NCBI RefSeq assembly: GCF_009720365.1
Contig: NZ_ML769312.1
Coordinates: 558,001-622,000 of the forward strand
Length of the DNA stretch: 64,000 nucleotides
Reading direction: 5' to 3'
DNA from: Catellatospora paridis
Lineage (GTDB): Bacteria > Actinomycetota > Actinomycetes > Mycobacteriales > Micromonosporaceae
Below the pieces are notes generated by a model. That model was not told the DNA's origin. It saw nothing but the letters and a program-made list of their open reading frames with translations, and made no database searches. Positions within the stretch are counted from its first letter, which is position 1; the number at the start of each line of letters is the position of its first letter. Positions 42,554-51,522 of the stretch are shown one piece after another. Made by a program: the position numbers and the translations under genes.

Positions 42554-44245
42554 ATGGCCGACAGACCACGATGGATTCCCCAGGCGCCCGGTGTCGTGAC
42601 GCTGCGCTCCTACGACCGCACCTGGCTGCGCGGGGACGTGCTCGCCGGGGCGACGGTCGCGGCTTACCTGATCCCGCAGGTGATGGCGTACTCCGGCCTG
42701 GCCGGACTGCCGCCGGTGGCGGGACTCTGGGCGGCGCTGCCCGCGCTGGCGGTGTACGCCCTGCTCGGCTCGTCGCGGCAGCTGTCGGTCGGCCCGGAGT
42801 CGACCACCGCCCTGATGACCGCGACCGTCATCGGGCCGCTGGCCGCGGGCGACCCGGGCCGGTACGCCGCGCTGGCCGCCGGGCTGGCCGTCATCGTCGG
42901 CCTGCTGTGCCTGATCTGCTGGGCGATCCGGCTCGGCTTCGTGGCCGATCTGCTGTCCAAGCCGATCCTCGTCGGCTACATGGCCGGCGTCGCCATCATC
43001 ATGATCATCGGTCAGCTGGAGCGGCTGACCGGCGTGCCGGTCGACGGCGGCACCCTGCTCGGCGAGGTCTGGGCGTTCGTCAAGGGCATCGGAAAGATCC
43101 ACCTGGGCACGGTCGTGCTCGGCGCGCTGGTGCTGGCCTTCCTCTACCTGGTGCAGCGGCAGTTCCCGAAGCTGCCCGGCCCGCTGCTGGCCGTGCTGCT
43201 GGCGACCGGGGCCACCGCGCTGTTCGGGCTGCAGGACTACGGCATCGAGACGATCGGGAAGATCCCGTCGGGGCTACCGCCGTTCGCGTGGCCGGACCTG
43301 ACCGACTTCGCGGACCTGCTGCTGCCGGCGGTCGGCGTGATGCTGGTCGGCTACACCGACAACATGCTCACCGCCCGCGCGTTCGCCGCGCGGCACCGCC
43401 AGGAGGTCGACGCCGACCAGGAGCTGCTGGCGCTGGGCGTGGCCAACCTGGGTTCGGGCGTGCTGCGCGGTTTCCCGGTCAGCAGCAGCGGCAGCCGCAC
43501 CGCGCTGGCCGATGCGGCGGGCGCGCGCAGCCAGGTCTACTCGCTGACCGCGCTGGTGCTGGTCGTCTGCACGCTGCTGTTCGCCAGCCCGGTGCTGTCG
43601 GCGTTCCCGACCGCCGCGCTGGGCGCGATCATCGTGTACGCCGCGCTGCGCCTGATCGACCTGCCCGGCTTCCGCAAGCTGGCCGCGTTCCGGCGCAGCG
43701 AGCTGCTGCTGGCCCTGGCCGCGTTCGCCGGTGTGCTGCTGTTCGACATCCTCTACGGCGTGCTCGCCGCGGTGGCGCTGTCGGTCGCGGAGATGCTGGC
43801 CCGGGTCGCCCGGCCGCACGACGCGGTGCTGGGCATCGTGCCGGGCGTGGCCGGCATGCACGACATCGACGACTACCCGCAGGCGCGCACCGTGCCCGGC
43901 CTGATGATCTACCGGTACGACTCGCCGCTGTTCTTCGCCAATGCCCAGGACCTGCGGCGGCGGGCACTTGCCGCGGTCGACGAGGCGGCGGACGTGCGGT
44001 GGTTCGTGCTCAACGCCGAGGCCATCGTCGAGGTCGACATCACCGCCATGGAAGCGGTCGAGGAGCTGCGCAACGAGCTGACGCAGCGCGGCATCGTCTT
44101 CGGCCTGGCTCGCGTCAAACAGGAGCTGATGGACGAAATGGTGTCATTCGGCCTTGCCGATGCGGTCGGCCGCGACCGGATCTTCCACACCCTGCCCACC
44201 GTCGTCGACGCGTACCGCGCCGAACATCCGCAAACCTCCGTCTGA
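42554..44245 (+). CDS. SulP-family anion transporter with STAS domain
   Basis: A 563-residue membrane protein. The SulP core has DVLAGATVAAYLIPQVMAYSGLAGLPPVAGLW (helices 1-2) and the SVGPESTTALMT substrate loop. A C-terminal STAS domain runs from about residue 440 (GLMIYRYDSPLFFANAQDLRRR, then VRWFVLNAEAIVEVDITAMEAVEEL). It may carry sulfate, bicarbonate or dicarboxylates. The ATG at 42554 opens the conserved RWIPxxxGV segment; an in-frame ATG lies at 42530. A TACAAG hexamer 11 bases before the chosen start would fit a leaderless transcript. It heads a run of stress genes. Confidence 0.9.
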   Translation: MADRPRWIPQAPGVVTLRSYDRTWLRGDVLAGATVAAYLIPQVMAYSGLAGLPPVAGLWAALPALAVYALLGSSRQLSVGPESTTALMTATVIGPLAAGDPGRYAALAAGLAVIVGLLCLICWAIRLGFVADLLSKPILVGYMAGVAIIMIIGQLERLTGVPVDGGTLLGEVWAFVKGIGKIHLGTVVLGALVLAFLYLVQRQFPKLPGPLLAVLLATGATALFGLQDYGIETIGKIPSGLPPFAWPDLTDFADLLLPAVGVMLVGYTDNMLTARAFAARHRQEVDADQELLALGVANLGSGVLRGFPVSSSGSRTALADAAGARSQVYSLTALVLVVCTLLFASPVLSAFPTAALGAIIVYAALRLIDLPGFRKLAAFRRSELLLALAAFAGVLLFDILYGVLAAVALSVAEMLARVARPHDAVLGIVPGVAGMHDIDDYPQARTVPGLMIYRYDSPLFFANAQDLRRRALAAVDEAADVRWFVLNAEAIVEVDITAMEAVEELRNELTQRGIVFGLARVKQELMDEMVSFGLADAVGRDRIFHTLPTVVDAYRAEHPQTSV

Positions 44246-44307
44246 GTCGCGGAAGTCCTGGTCACGGCGGGTCCAATGGGACGACCATGGTGGGGGAGGG
44301 TGCCGCC

Positions 44308-44964
44308 ATGTTCCAGAACCGAACGGACGCCGGGCACCGCCTGGCGCAGCGCCTGACCTGGCTCCACGACGCCGACGTCGTCGTGCTCGGGCTGCCCCGC
44401 GGCGGCGTCGTCGTCGCGGTGGAGGTCGCCCGCGCCCTGAGTGCCCCGCTCGACGTGCTCGTGGTGCGCAAGCTCGGCGTGCCGTTCCAGCCCGAGGTGG
44501 CCATGGGCGCGATCGGCGAGGAGGGGGTCCGGGTGCTCAACCCGGGCGTGCTGGACGCCGCCGGGATCACCCCGGCTGCGCTGGACCGCGTGGAGCAGGC
44601 CGAACGGGTCGAGCTGGAGCGGCGGGTGCAGCGCTTCCGGCACGGCCGCGACGCCGAGGCGCTCGCCGAGCGCACGGTCGTGATCGTCGACGACGGCGTC
44701 GCCACCGGTGCCACCGCCCGTGCCGCGTGCGAGATCGCCCGCGCGCGGGGCGCGTCCCGGGTGGTGCTCGCGGTGCCGGTGGCCGCCCCGGACACGGCCG
44801 CCGAGCTGCGCTCGGTCGCCGACGAGGTGGTCTGCCTGGAGACCCCGGAGCTGTTCATGGCGGTCGGTGAGCGCTACGCCGACTTCCGGCAGACCTCGGA
44901 CGAGGAGGTCGTGGCGCTGCTGGAGGGCTCCGCGCACATCCTGGAGGGGAGGCACCCGCAATGA
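44308..44964 (+). CDS. Phosphoribosyltransferase-domain protein
   Basis: A 218-residue protein with the type I PRTase PRPP loop VVIVDDGVATGAT (124-136) and an N-terminal LGLPRGGVVVAVEVARAL strand-turn-helix. It is of the ComF/uracil-PRTase-like group often found with universal stress proteins and alpha/beta hydrolases in actinobacteria. The base or acceptor is unknown. I chose the ATG at 44308 because GGGGGAGGG lies 7 bases upstream; another in-frame ATG is at 44287. DUF1876 overlaps its stop. Confidence 0.9.
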   Translation: MFQNRTDAGHRLAQRLTWLHDADVVVLGLPRGGVVVAVEVARALSAPLDVLVVRKLGVPFQPEVAMGAIGEEGVRVLNPGVLDAAGITPAALDRVEQAERVELERRVQRFRHGRDAEALAERTVVIVDDGVATGATARAACEIARARGASRVVLAVPVAAPDTAAELRSVADEVVCLETPELFMAVGERYADFRQTSDEEVVALLEGSAHILEGRHPQ

Positions 44965-45233
44965 CCGCGATCAAGCGCTGGAACATCGAGGTGTTCGTCG
45001 GCGAGGACGAAGGCCGCACCTACGCCGAGGCCCGGCTGCAGGACGACGAGATCGGCGACCGGCTGATCGGCGTCGGCCGGGCCAAGCTCAACCCGGACGA
45101 CGAGGACGTCCCCGAGATCGGCGACGAGCTCGCCGTGGCGCGGGCGCTCTCCGACCTCGGCCACCGCCTGCTGGTCGTCGCCGCCGGCGACATCCAGCGC
45201 GCGACCAGGGAGAAGGTACGGCTCACACACTGA
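44961..45233 (+). CDS. DUF1876 domain protein
   Basis: A 90-residue protein with the full DUF1876 plan: RWNIEVFVGEDEGRTYAEARL, then GVGRAKLNPDDEDVPEIGDELAVARALSDLGHRLL. The fold is a small alpha/beta unit of unknown role; homologues cluster with stress and dormancy genes. It overlaps the phosphoribosyltransferase stop by ATGA, so the two are coupled. Confidence 0.92.
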   Translation: MTAIKRWNIEVFVGEDEGRTYAEARLQDDEIGDRLIGVGRAKLNPDDEDVPEIGDELAVARALSDLGHRLLVVAAGDIQRATREKVRLTH

Positions 45234-45282
45234 CACGTCGTGGCGCGTTAGCGCCGTCCGGTCGAGGGGTAGGGGGCGCGGC

Positions 45283-45747
45283 ATGACGAACTTCCGGATC
45301 GTGGTCGGAGTCGACGGTTCCGAGGGCGGGCGGCGCGCGCTGCGCTGGGCGGTGCACGAGGCAGCAGGCCGTGGCGGGACCGTGCAGGCCGTGGCAGCCT
45401 GGCGGTGGGACGAGACCGACGACGACGTCATCGGTTCGGCCGCCCAGGAGATCACCAGCGCCATGCTCGACCGGGAACTGGGCGCGCTGCCGTCCTTCCA
45501 GCGGGAGGGGGTCGCGATCGCGGGCGAGGTGGTCGAGGGCCGGGCCGCCGACGTGCTCGCTGCCGCGGCCGCCGACGCCGACCTGCTGGTGCTCGGCAGC
45601 CATGGGACCAGCCGGCTGATGCACACCGTGCTCGGCTCGGTCAGCGAGGAGTGCATCGGCAAGGCCAACTGCCCGGTCGTGGTCGTGCCGGTCGGCCACG
45701 AACTGCCCCACGCCGCCGAACTGGCTGTCCCCGACCCGACCGGCTGA
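45283..45747 (+). CDS. Universal stress protein, single domain
   Basis: A 154-residue protein with IVVGVDGSEGGRRALRWA at the start and VLGSHGTSRLMHTVLGSVSEECIGKANCPVVVVP at the end, the ATP-binding type of USP. It follows DUF1876 on the same strand after 49 bases and likely belongs to the same stress operon. Confidence 0.93.
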   Translation: MTNFRIVVGVDGSEGGRRALRWAVHEAAGRGGTVQAVAAWRWDETDDDVIGSAAQEITSAMLDRELGALPSFQREGVAIAGEVVEGRAADVLAAAAADADLLVLGSHGTSRLMHTVLGSVSEECIGKANCPVVVVPVGHELPHAAELAVPDPTG

Positions 45748-45801
45748 CCGAGGAGGTCTTCGCACTGCGGGTGCGCGGATGTGTCGGGGGAGGCAGGCAG
45801 G

Positions 45802-46440
45802 ATGCCGGGTATGGACAAACCGGAGATCGTGAGCGCCGAGCAGTGGCAGCAGGCCCGTGACGACCTGCTCAAGGCGGAGAAGGAACTGACCCGCGCGCAG
45901 GATGCGCTGGCCGCCCGGCGCCGCCGCCTGCCGATGACGAAGTTCGACAAGCCGTACGAGTTCGCCACGCCCGACGGGCCCAAGAGCCTGCTCGACCTGT
46001 TCGACGGCCGCGGTGAGCTGGTCGTCTACCAGTTCATGGACCGCGGGCCGAAGCACTACTGCCCCGGCTGCACGTGGTTCACCGACAACGTGCCGGTGCA
46101 CGCGCTGCCCCTGCTGGCCGGCCGCGGCATCACCTGGGTGACCGTGTCCAACATGCCGCTGGCGCAGATCGAGTCGTACAAGGCCGAGCGCGGCTGGACG
46201 CTGCCGTTCGTGTCGTCGCACGGCACGCCGTTCTCCGACGACTGCGACGCGGGCGGCGGTTTCATGCTCAGTGTGTTCCTGCGTGACGGCGACGACGTCT
46301 ACCGGACCTACAACACCACCTCACGTGGCGTGGACCGGCTGGTCTTCGCCAACAGCATCATGGACCTGGCTCCCTACGGCCGTATGCAGGACTGGGAGGA
46401 CTCCCCGGCCGGGTGGCCGCAGCACCCGACCTACGGCTGA
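45802..46440 (+). CDS. DUF899 thioredoxin-like protein
   Basis: A 212-residue DUF899 protein. It has the characteristic start QARDDLLKAEKELTRAQDALAARRRRLP, then FDKPYEFATPDGPKSLLDLFDGRGELVVYQFM, and the HYCPGCTWFTDNV segment in place of a thioredoxin active site (CPGC). The family is related to peroxiredoxin/thioredoxin folds and has no firm activity. I chose the ATG at 45802 because GGGAGG lies upstream at normal spacing; the ATG at 45811 is an alternative. A second member begins at 63810. Confidence 0.9.
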   Translation: MPGMDKPEIVSAEQWQQARDDLLKAEKELTRAQDALAARRRRLPMTKFDKPYEFATPDGPKSLLDLFDGRGELVVYQFMDRGPKHYCPGCTWFTDNVPVHALPLLAGRGITWVTVSNMPLAQIESYKAERGWTLPFVSSHGTPFSDDCDAGGGFMLSVFLRDGDDVYRTYNTTSRGVDRLVFANSIMDLAPYGRMQDWEDSPAGWPQHPTYG

Positions 46441-46458
46441 CCGACGCAGGCCGAATCG

Positions 46459-46494
46459 ACGGCCCGAGTGGCGGATTCCGACGCCTCGGGCCGT
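46459..46494 (+). terminator. Weak hairpin after the DUF899 gene
   Basis: 10-bp perfect arms, ACGGCCCGAG and CTCGGGCCGT, with a 16-base loop, 18 bases after the stop. Terminator function is a guess from position. Confidence 0.4.
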
Positions 46495-46593
46495 CCGGCC
46501 GGGTCGCTCAGCCGTGACCTCGCCTACGGGGGTCCCCCTTCGATGGCACAATGATTCGGTGACAATTCCGGGCGAATCACCCGTTCATGCCGT

Positions 46594-47799
46594 GTGGTGT
46601 GCGTGTACGGGCTGATCGGCCTGGCCGTGGTGCTGATCGCCTGGGCGGCGGTGTCGGCGCGCGCGGCGCGGTTCAGCGTCACCGTCCCGATCGCGTTGCT
46701 GCTGGCCGGCCTGTTGCTGGCGGGCGGCGACGACCCGCCGGTCAACGTGGACGTGTCCTCGTCGGAGGTGCAGCACCTGCTCCAGCTGACGCTCGCCCTC
46801 ATTCTGTTCACCGACGCCACCGAGATCAGCCTGCGACGGCTGTGGTCGGCCGGTCGGCTGCCGCTGCGACTGCTGCTCGTCGGCTTCCCGCTGACCGTGG
46901 CAGCCGGCCTGGTGACCGGCATGGCGCTGTTCCCGCACGCGAGCGTATGGGTGATCGCGCTGGTCGCGGCGGCGCTGACCGCCACGGACGCGAGCCTGGC
47001 GTCGGTGCTCGTGCGCGACGAACGCATCCCGCACGACCTGCGGACCGCGGTGACCGTCGAGAGCGGCCTCAACGACGGCCTGGCCGCCCCGCTGGTGCTG
47101 TTCTTCGCCGCGGCGGCCGCGGCCGTGGGCACGGAGCGCAGCTCCGGTCTGGTGCTCGTCCACACGATCACCGAGCTGGTGATCGCGCTGGTCGTGGGCG
47201 TGGCCGCGGGCGCCGGTGCGGGATGGCTGCTCCGGTGGGCACGCCGCCGGGGATGGAGCGCGGCGCGGTCGGACCGCCTGGCCTACCTGGCGATCGGTGT
47301 GCTGGTCTTCGAGGTGACCCACGTGGTGCACGGCAACGGCATCGTCGCAGCGTTCGTCGCGGGCCTGGCCGTCCGGGCGGTCGACCGGGACCTGCCCGAG
47401 AAGCACCTGCAGACCTCGCACGACGTGGTCGCGTTGCTGTCGGCGGGCGTGTGGTTCGCGTTCGGGTCGCTGATCCCGCATACGCTTGCCGACCTCGCGA
47501 GCTGGCGCGTCCTGCTCTACGCCGTGCTGAGCCTCACCGCCGTGCGCATGCTGCCGGTCGCGCTGAGCCTGGTCGGGCTGCGCCGCTACCCGCGGGAGGT
47601 GTGGCTGCTGTCCTGGCTCGGCCCGCGCGGGCTACCCAGCGTGATCTTCGCGCTGATCGGCGTCCAGCAGCTGACCGGCGTGCCGGCGCAACTGGTGGTC
47701 AGCCTCATCATGGCCACGGTCCTGCTCAGCGTGCTGGCCCACGGTCTGACGGCGATCCCGATCGCCGAGCGGTGGAGCGATGGCGGATCACGACCTTGA
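46594..47799 (+). CDS. CPA1-type cation:proton antiporter
   Basis: A 401-residue membrane protein with about 12 helices. The CPA1 elements are ALILFTDATEISL and AALTATDASLASVLVRDERIP, with ATDAS the TDP/A-type ion site. The helix VESGLNDGLAAPLVLFF carries the conserved ND pair, and HGNGIVAAFVAGL follows. It exchanges Na+ or K+ for H+ and so helps pH and volume control. Its last 74 bases overlap the 3' end of the convergent P-type ATPase gene, so the two mRNAs could pair. Confidence 0.9.
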   Translation: MVCVYGLIGLAVVLIAWAAVSARAARFSVTVPIALLLAGLLLAGGDDPPVNVDVSSSEVQHLLQLTLALILFTDATEISLRRLWSAGRLPLRLLLVGFPLTVAAGLVTGMALFPHASVWVIALVAAALTATDASLASVLVRDERIPHDLRTAVTVESGLNDGLAAPLVLFFAAAAAAVGTERSSGLVLVHTITELVIALVVGVAAGAGAGWLLRWARRRGWSAARSDRLAYLAIGVLVFEVTHVVHGNGIVAAFVAGLAVRAVDRDLPEKHLQTSHDVVALLSAGVWFAFGSLIPHTLADLASWRVLLYAVLSLTAVRMLPVALSLVGLRRYPREVWLLSWLGPRGLPSVIFALIGVQQLTGVPAQLVVSLIMATVLLSVLAHGLTAIPIAERWSDGGSRP

Positions 47800-50479
47800 T
47801 GAGCTCCTCGACGACCAGCATGCTCAGCGCGATAGCGATCGCGGTGCACCACAGCCGCAGGCCGAGGCTCGTGGTGCCGAAGATGCGCTCCAGCGGATCG
47901 AGCAGGGTGACCGCGATGATCCCGAGCAGGGCGAGCCCGTAGCGGCGCAACTGCGCGCGGCCGGGGATCGCCGACCGGTCGAAGATGGTGTCGTACTGGT
48001 CGCGTGACAGCAGTCCGGCGACCAGGTGGAACAGCGACAGGGTGGTCAGCAACATGGTGGCGCCGACGACCGGCCCGCCGTGCGCGTGTCCGATCTGGTA
48101 CGCCCACAGCGACCCGACCGTCATCACGAAGCCCTGCACGCAGAGCCGCACCCAGTTGGCCCTGGACAGCACCGGCGTGCCCACCGGGCGGGGCGGTCGC
48201 CGCATCAGACCGGCGGTCGGCTCGTCGAACCCCAGCGCGATCGCGATCGGGATGTCGATGACCATGTTGATCCACAGGATCTGCAACGGATTGAGCGGGG
48301 TGCCCGCGGCGATGTTCAGCAGGCCCGCGCCGATGAAGATCGCGATGTAGGCGACCAGGGTCGACATCTGGAACCGCAGGTACTTGAGCAGGTTGTCGTA
48401 GAGGCCGCGGCCGTACTCGACGGCCTTGACGATGGTGGCGAAGTTGTCGTCGGTGAGGATCATGACGGCGGCCTCCTTGGAGACCTCCGTGCCGGTGATG
48501 CCCATGGCCACGCCGATGTCGGCGGCCTTGAGCGCCGGGGCGTCGTTGACGCCGTCCCCGGTCATCGACACCACGTTCCCGCTGGCCTTGAGCAGCCGTA
48601 CCAGGCGCAGCTTGTCCTCCGGCGCGACCCGTGCGATCACCCCGAGCTCCGGCAGCTGTGCCAGCAGCTCCTCGTCGCTCATCGCCGCGAACGCGGTGCC
48701 GGTGACGGCCCGGCCCTCGATGCCCAGCTCCCCGGCGATGGCCGCGGCGGTGGTCGCGTGGTCGCCGGTGATCATCCGGACCCGGATGCCGGCGCTGCGG
48801 CACTCGGCGATGGCGGCCTTCGCCTCGGGCCGCGGCGGGTCCACGATGCCGACCATGGCCAGCAGGGTGAGTTCGCGGACCTGCTCGATCAGGTTCCCGG
48901 ACGGGTCGAAGGACGCCGGGTCGAGGTCGCGCCGGGCGACCACCATGACCCGCTCGCCGGCCGCCGCGATGCGGTCGTTGGCCTCGCCTGCCAGGTGCCG
49001 GTTGGCGTCGGTGACCGCCACCAGGGTCCCGTCCGGGCCCCGGTACGACGTGGCACGGTCGATCAACACGTCCGGCGCGCCCTTGACGTAGCAGCGGACC
49101 ACCGGCGTGCCGTCGTCGCCGGTCATCCGGTGGAAGGTGGCCATGAACTTGTAGTCGGAGTCGAAGGGCACCTCGGCGATGCGGGGGTAGGCGCGGCGGG
49201 TCTCGGCGAGGTCCAGCCCGCCCTTGGCGGCGAGCACGATCAGCGCACCCTCGGTCGGGTCGCCGATCAGGTTGTCGCCGTCGAGCACGGCGTCCGCGCA
49301 CAGCGCCATGGGCAGCAGGTACGGATCCAGGTCGAAGCGCTCGCCGCCGACGTGCCTGATCTCGCCCTCGGTGCGGTAGCCCTCACCGGTGACGGTGAAC
49401 CGGTTCTGCCCGGGGATGACCAGCTCGCGGGCGGTCATCTTGTTCAGGGTGAGGGTGCCGGTCTTGTCGGAGCAGATCACCGAGGTCGAGCCGAGCGTCT
49501 CCACGGCGGGCAGCCGTTTGACGATCGCGTTGCGGCGGGCGATCTCGCGGGTGCCGATGGACAGCAGCGCGGTGACGACGGCGGGCAGGCCGGTCGGGAT
49601 CGCGGCGACGGCCAGCGCGACGCCGGTGATGAACAGGGTGTCGAACGACTCGCCCCGGGCCAGGCCGATGAGCACGACCAGGGCCAGGGCGATGCCCGCG
49701 ATGGTCGCGATGATCTTCGAGAGGCTGTCGAGCTGCTTCTGCAGCGGCGTCTTGTCCTGCTCGGTGCCGGCGAGCAGGTGGGCGATGTGGCCGATCTCGG
49801 TGCCCATCCCGGTGGCGGTCACGATCATCTCGCCACGGCCGCGGGTGACCGAGGTGTTCATGTACGCCATGCAGGTCCGGTCGCCCAGCGGCACGTCCTG
49901 CCCGGCAACCGGGTCCGGGGTCTTGCCGACCGGCAGGCTCTCGCCGGTCAGCGCCGCCTCCTCGATCTCCAGCGTCGCCGCGACGCAGATGCGGCCGTCG
50001 GCGGGCACGCGGTTGCCCGCTTCCATGAGCACGACGTCGCCGGGCACCAGCTGCTCGGCGTCGACCTCGACTGCCTGGCCGTCGCGGCGCACCCGGGCCA
50101 CCGTCTTGAGCATCTGGGCCAGTGCCCGCACGCTCTCCTCGGCCTTGGCCTCCTGGCACAGCCCGACCACGGCGTTGAACACGGTCAACCCGGCCAGCAC
50201 CAGCGTCGTGCCCCACTCGCGAGTGACCAGCTGGTTGACCACCGCCGCGGCGAGTAGCACGAGCTGCATGAAGTCGCGGTACTGGCGCAGGAACGCCGCA
50301 ACCGCGGACTCCTTCTTCGTGCCGGTCAGCCGGTTCGGGCCGCGCGTGCCGATCCGTTCGGCGGCCTCCGCCGCGGTGAGCCCGCGCTCCACGGTGACCC
50401 CGAACGACTCCGCCACCTCCGGGACCGTCCTGGCGTACCACCGGTCTGCTGCGGGCGTGGTCTGCTGATCACCGGTCAC
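47726..50479 (-). CDS. Cation-translocating P-type ATPase (PIIA/CtpF-like)
   Basis: A 917-residue pump. It has the N-terminal cation-ATPase segment (GLTAAEAAERIGTRGPNRL), the actuator motif LTGES (177-181), the helix 4 motif IPTGLPAV (294-301; classical PEGLPAV with Thr for Glu, as in CtpF-like pumps), the phosphorylation site DKTGT (Asp338), and the hinge MTGDGVNDAPALK near residue 635. It probably exports Ca2+ or another cation. The GTG start follows the SHOCT gene by 66 bases with a strong hairpin between, so it may be transcribed separately. Confidence 0.94.
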   Translation of the reverse strand: MTGDQQTTPAADRWYARTVPEVAESFGVTVERGLTAAEAAERIGTRGPNRLTGTKKESAVAAFLRQYRDFMQLVLLAAAVVNQLVTREWGTTLVLAGLTVFNAVVGLCQEAKAEESVRALAQMLKTVARVRRDGQAVEVDAEQLVPGDVVLMEAGNRVPADGRICVAATLEIEEAALTGESLPVGKTPDPVAGQDVPLGDRTCMAYMNTSVTRGRGEMIVTATGMGTEIGHIAHLLAGTEQDKTPLQKQLDSLSKIIATIAGIALALVVLIGLARGESFDTLFITGVALAVAAIPTGLPAVVTALLSIGTREIARRNAIVKRLPAVETLGSTSVICSDKTGTLTLNKMTARELVIPGQNRFTVTGEGYRTEGEIRHVGGERFDLDPYLLPMALCADAVLDGDNLIGDPTEGALIVLAAKGGLDLAETRRAYPRIAEVPFDSDYKFMATFHRMTGDDGTPVVRCYVKGAPDVLIDRATSYRGPDGTLVAVTDANRHLAGEANDRIAAAGERVMVVARRDLDPASFDPSGNLIEQVRELTLLAMVGIVDPPRPEAKAAIAECRSAGIRVRMITGDHATTAAAIAGELGIEGRAVTGTAFAAMSDEELLAQLPELGVIARVAPEDKLRLVRLLKASGNVVSMTGDGVNDAPALKAADIGVAMGITGTEVSKEAAVMILTDDNFATIVKAVEYGRGLYDNLLKYLRFQMSTLVAYIAIFIGAGLLNIAAGTPLNPLQILWINMVIDIPIAIALGFDEPTAGLMRRPPRPVGTPVLSRANWVRLCVQGFVMTVGSLWAYQIGHAHGGPVVGATMLLTTLSLFHLVAGLLSRDQYDTIFDRSAIPGRAQLRRYGLALLGIIAVTLLDPLERIFGTTSLGLRLWCTAIAIALSMLVVEELIKVVIRHRSTARRSGSPSDRGPAR

Positions 50480-50498
50480 GGTGACTCGCTCTCTCGTG

Positions 50499-50532
50499 CG
50501 GGCGCACGCGCCCGACCCGGCGCGTGCGCCCG
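50499..50532 (-). terminator. Hairpin between the SHOCT and P-type ATPase genes
   Basis: Perfect 14-bp arms, CGGGCGCACGCGCC and GGCGCGTGCGCCCG, with loop CGACCC, 14 bases after the SHOCT stop. It may end that transcript or attenuate read-through into the ATPase gene. Confidence 0.65.
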
Positions 50533-50545
50533 GTCGGGCCGGCGG

Positions 50546-50884
50546 TCAGCCGGCCAGGATCGCGGCCTTCTGCTGCTCGAATTCGGCGTCGGTCAGCACG
50601 CCGGAGGCCTTGAGTTCCGCGAGGGTCTTCAGCTGCGTGAGCTTCGCCTGCATCGGATCTCCGGCCGGCGCCTGCGGCTGCGCGGTGGCCTGTTGCTGGT
50701 ACGCCTGCTGCTGCGCCATCTGCTGCTGGTACGCAGCCTGATCGGCGTATGCCTGCTGCTGCGCCGCCTGCTCGTCCTCCTGGTTCGCCCACCGGCCGGC
50801 CTGCCGCCGAGACACGCGGTTCGACACCGCCGTGGCCGTGCCGGCCACCACCGCCGTGCGCGCCACTCCTCGAAGAAGTCCCAT
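50546..50884 (-). CDS. SHOCT-domain protein with Gln/Ala-rich central region
   Basis: A 112-residue protein. A hydrophobic/basic start (MGLLRGVARTAVVAGTATAVSNRVSRRQAGRW) is followed by a low-complexity Gln/Ala/Tyr stretch (about 37-75) and a C-terminal SHOCT helix pair (QLKTLAELKASGVLTDAEFEQQKAAILAG). SHOCT domains are thought to aid oligomerisation or membrane association. GAGAGG precedes the ATG. It lies 31 bases after the DUF6325 gene on the same strand. Confidence 0.9.
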   Translation of the reverse strand: MGLLRGVARTAVVAGTATAVSNRVSRRQAGRWANQEDEQAAQQQAYADQAAYQQQMAQQQAYQQQATAQPQAPAGDPMQAKLTQLKTLAELKASGVLTDAEFEQQKAAILAG

Positions 50885-50915
50885 GATCAACACCTCTCGT
50901 TTCTGCGCTGCGCGG

Positions 50916-51356
50916 TCACGCGTTCGCTTCCGCCGCGGCCAGCAGCTCCTGTACCGGGATCCGGCCGCTCGCGACCATCTGCGCGCCGCCCCGGCGCCAG
51001 GCGATGGCCAGCGGTGCGGCCCAGACGTTCTCGTAGACGAGGATGCCCGCGGAGTTGCCGGGCTCGATCGCGTTGGCGGCTTCCCGCAGATCGTCGCGGT
51101 CGAGCAGACCCGACGAGGCACCCTGGAAGACGGCGAATTCGCGCGCACCCTCGGCGTCCATGTCCTCGACCGCCACGGCGACGATGCTGCCGTCGACGTC
51201 CTTGCGGATGAATGCCAGATCGAGGATCCGGACGATGCCACGGTCCACGAGGTCCAGCAGCAGCGGGATGCCCTCGCCGGTCATGTGGTTGCCCGGGAAC
51301 TCGATCACCAGGTAGTCGACCGGCCCCATCGTGTCGATTTCGTGTGTTTTAGTCAT
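50916..51356 (-). CDS. DUF6325 family protein
   Basis: A 146-residue protein with the family start GPVDYLVIEFPGN and RILDLAFIRKDVDGSI, then DDLREAANAIEPGNSAGILVYENVWAAPLAIAWRRGGAQMVASGRIP. It resembles DUF1269/SHOCT-linked stress proteins of unknown role. GAGAGG lies 7 bases before the ATG. Co-occurrence with SHOCT is common in actinobacterial stress loci. Confidence 0.88.
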   Translation of the reverse strand: MTKTHEIDTMGPVDYLVIEFPGNHMTGEGIPLLLDLVDRGIVRILDLAFIRKDVDGSIVAVAVEDMDAEGAREFAVFQGASSGLLDRDDLREAANAIEPGNSAGILVYENVWAAPLAIAWRRGGAQMVASGRIPVQELLAAAEANA

Positions 51357-51522
51357 TTATAGGCCTCTCCAGCGATGTGCCCTCTTGCGTCCGCACCCGT
51401 GCCGATATCGTAGGCGCGCCCGATGTGCGAGGGAGCGTGAACGGGAAACGAGGCGGTGCGGAATCGTCTCAGCTTCTGCGCGCGGGACGGGCTGCGCCGG
51501 ACCGCCATGGCAGGGCCACCAG

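Noticed and set aside
44255-44310. Possible DosR-type box (GTCCAATGGGAC) before the phosphoribosyltransferase
   Set aside because: The half-sites are in the opposite order to the GGGAC-GTCCC consensus and no other copy is found in the block.
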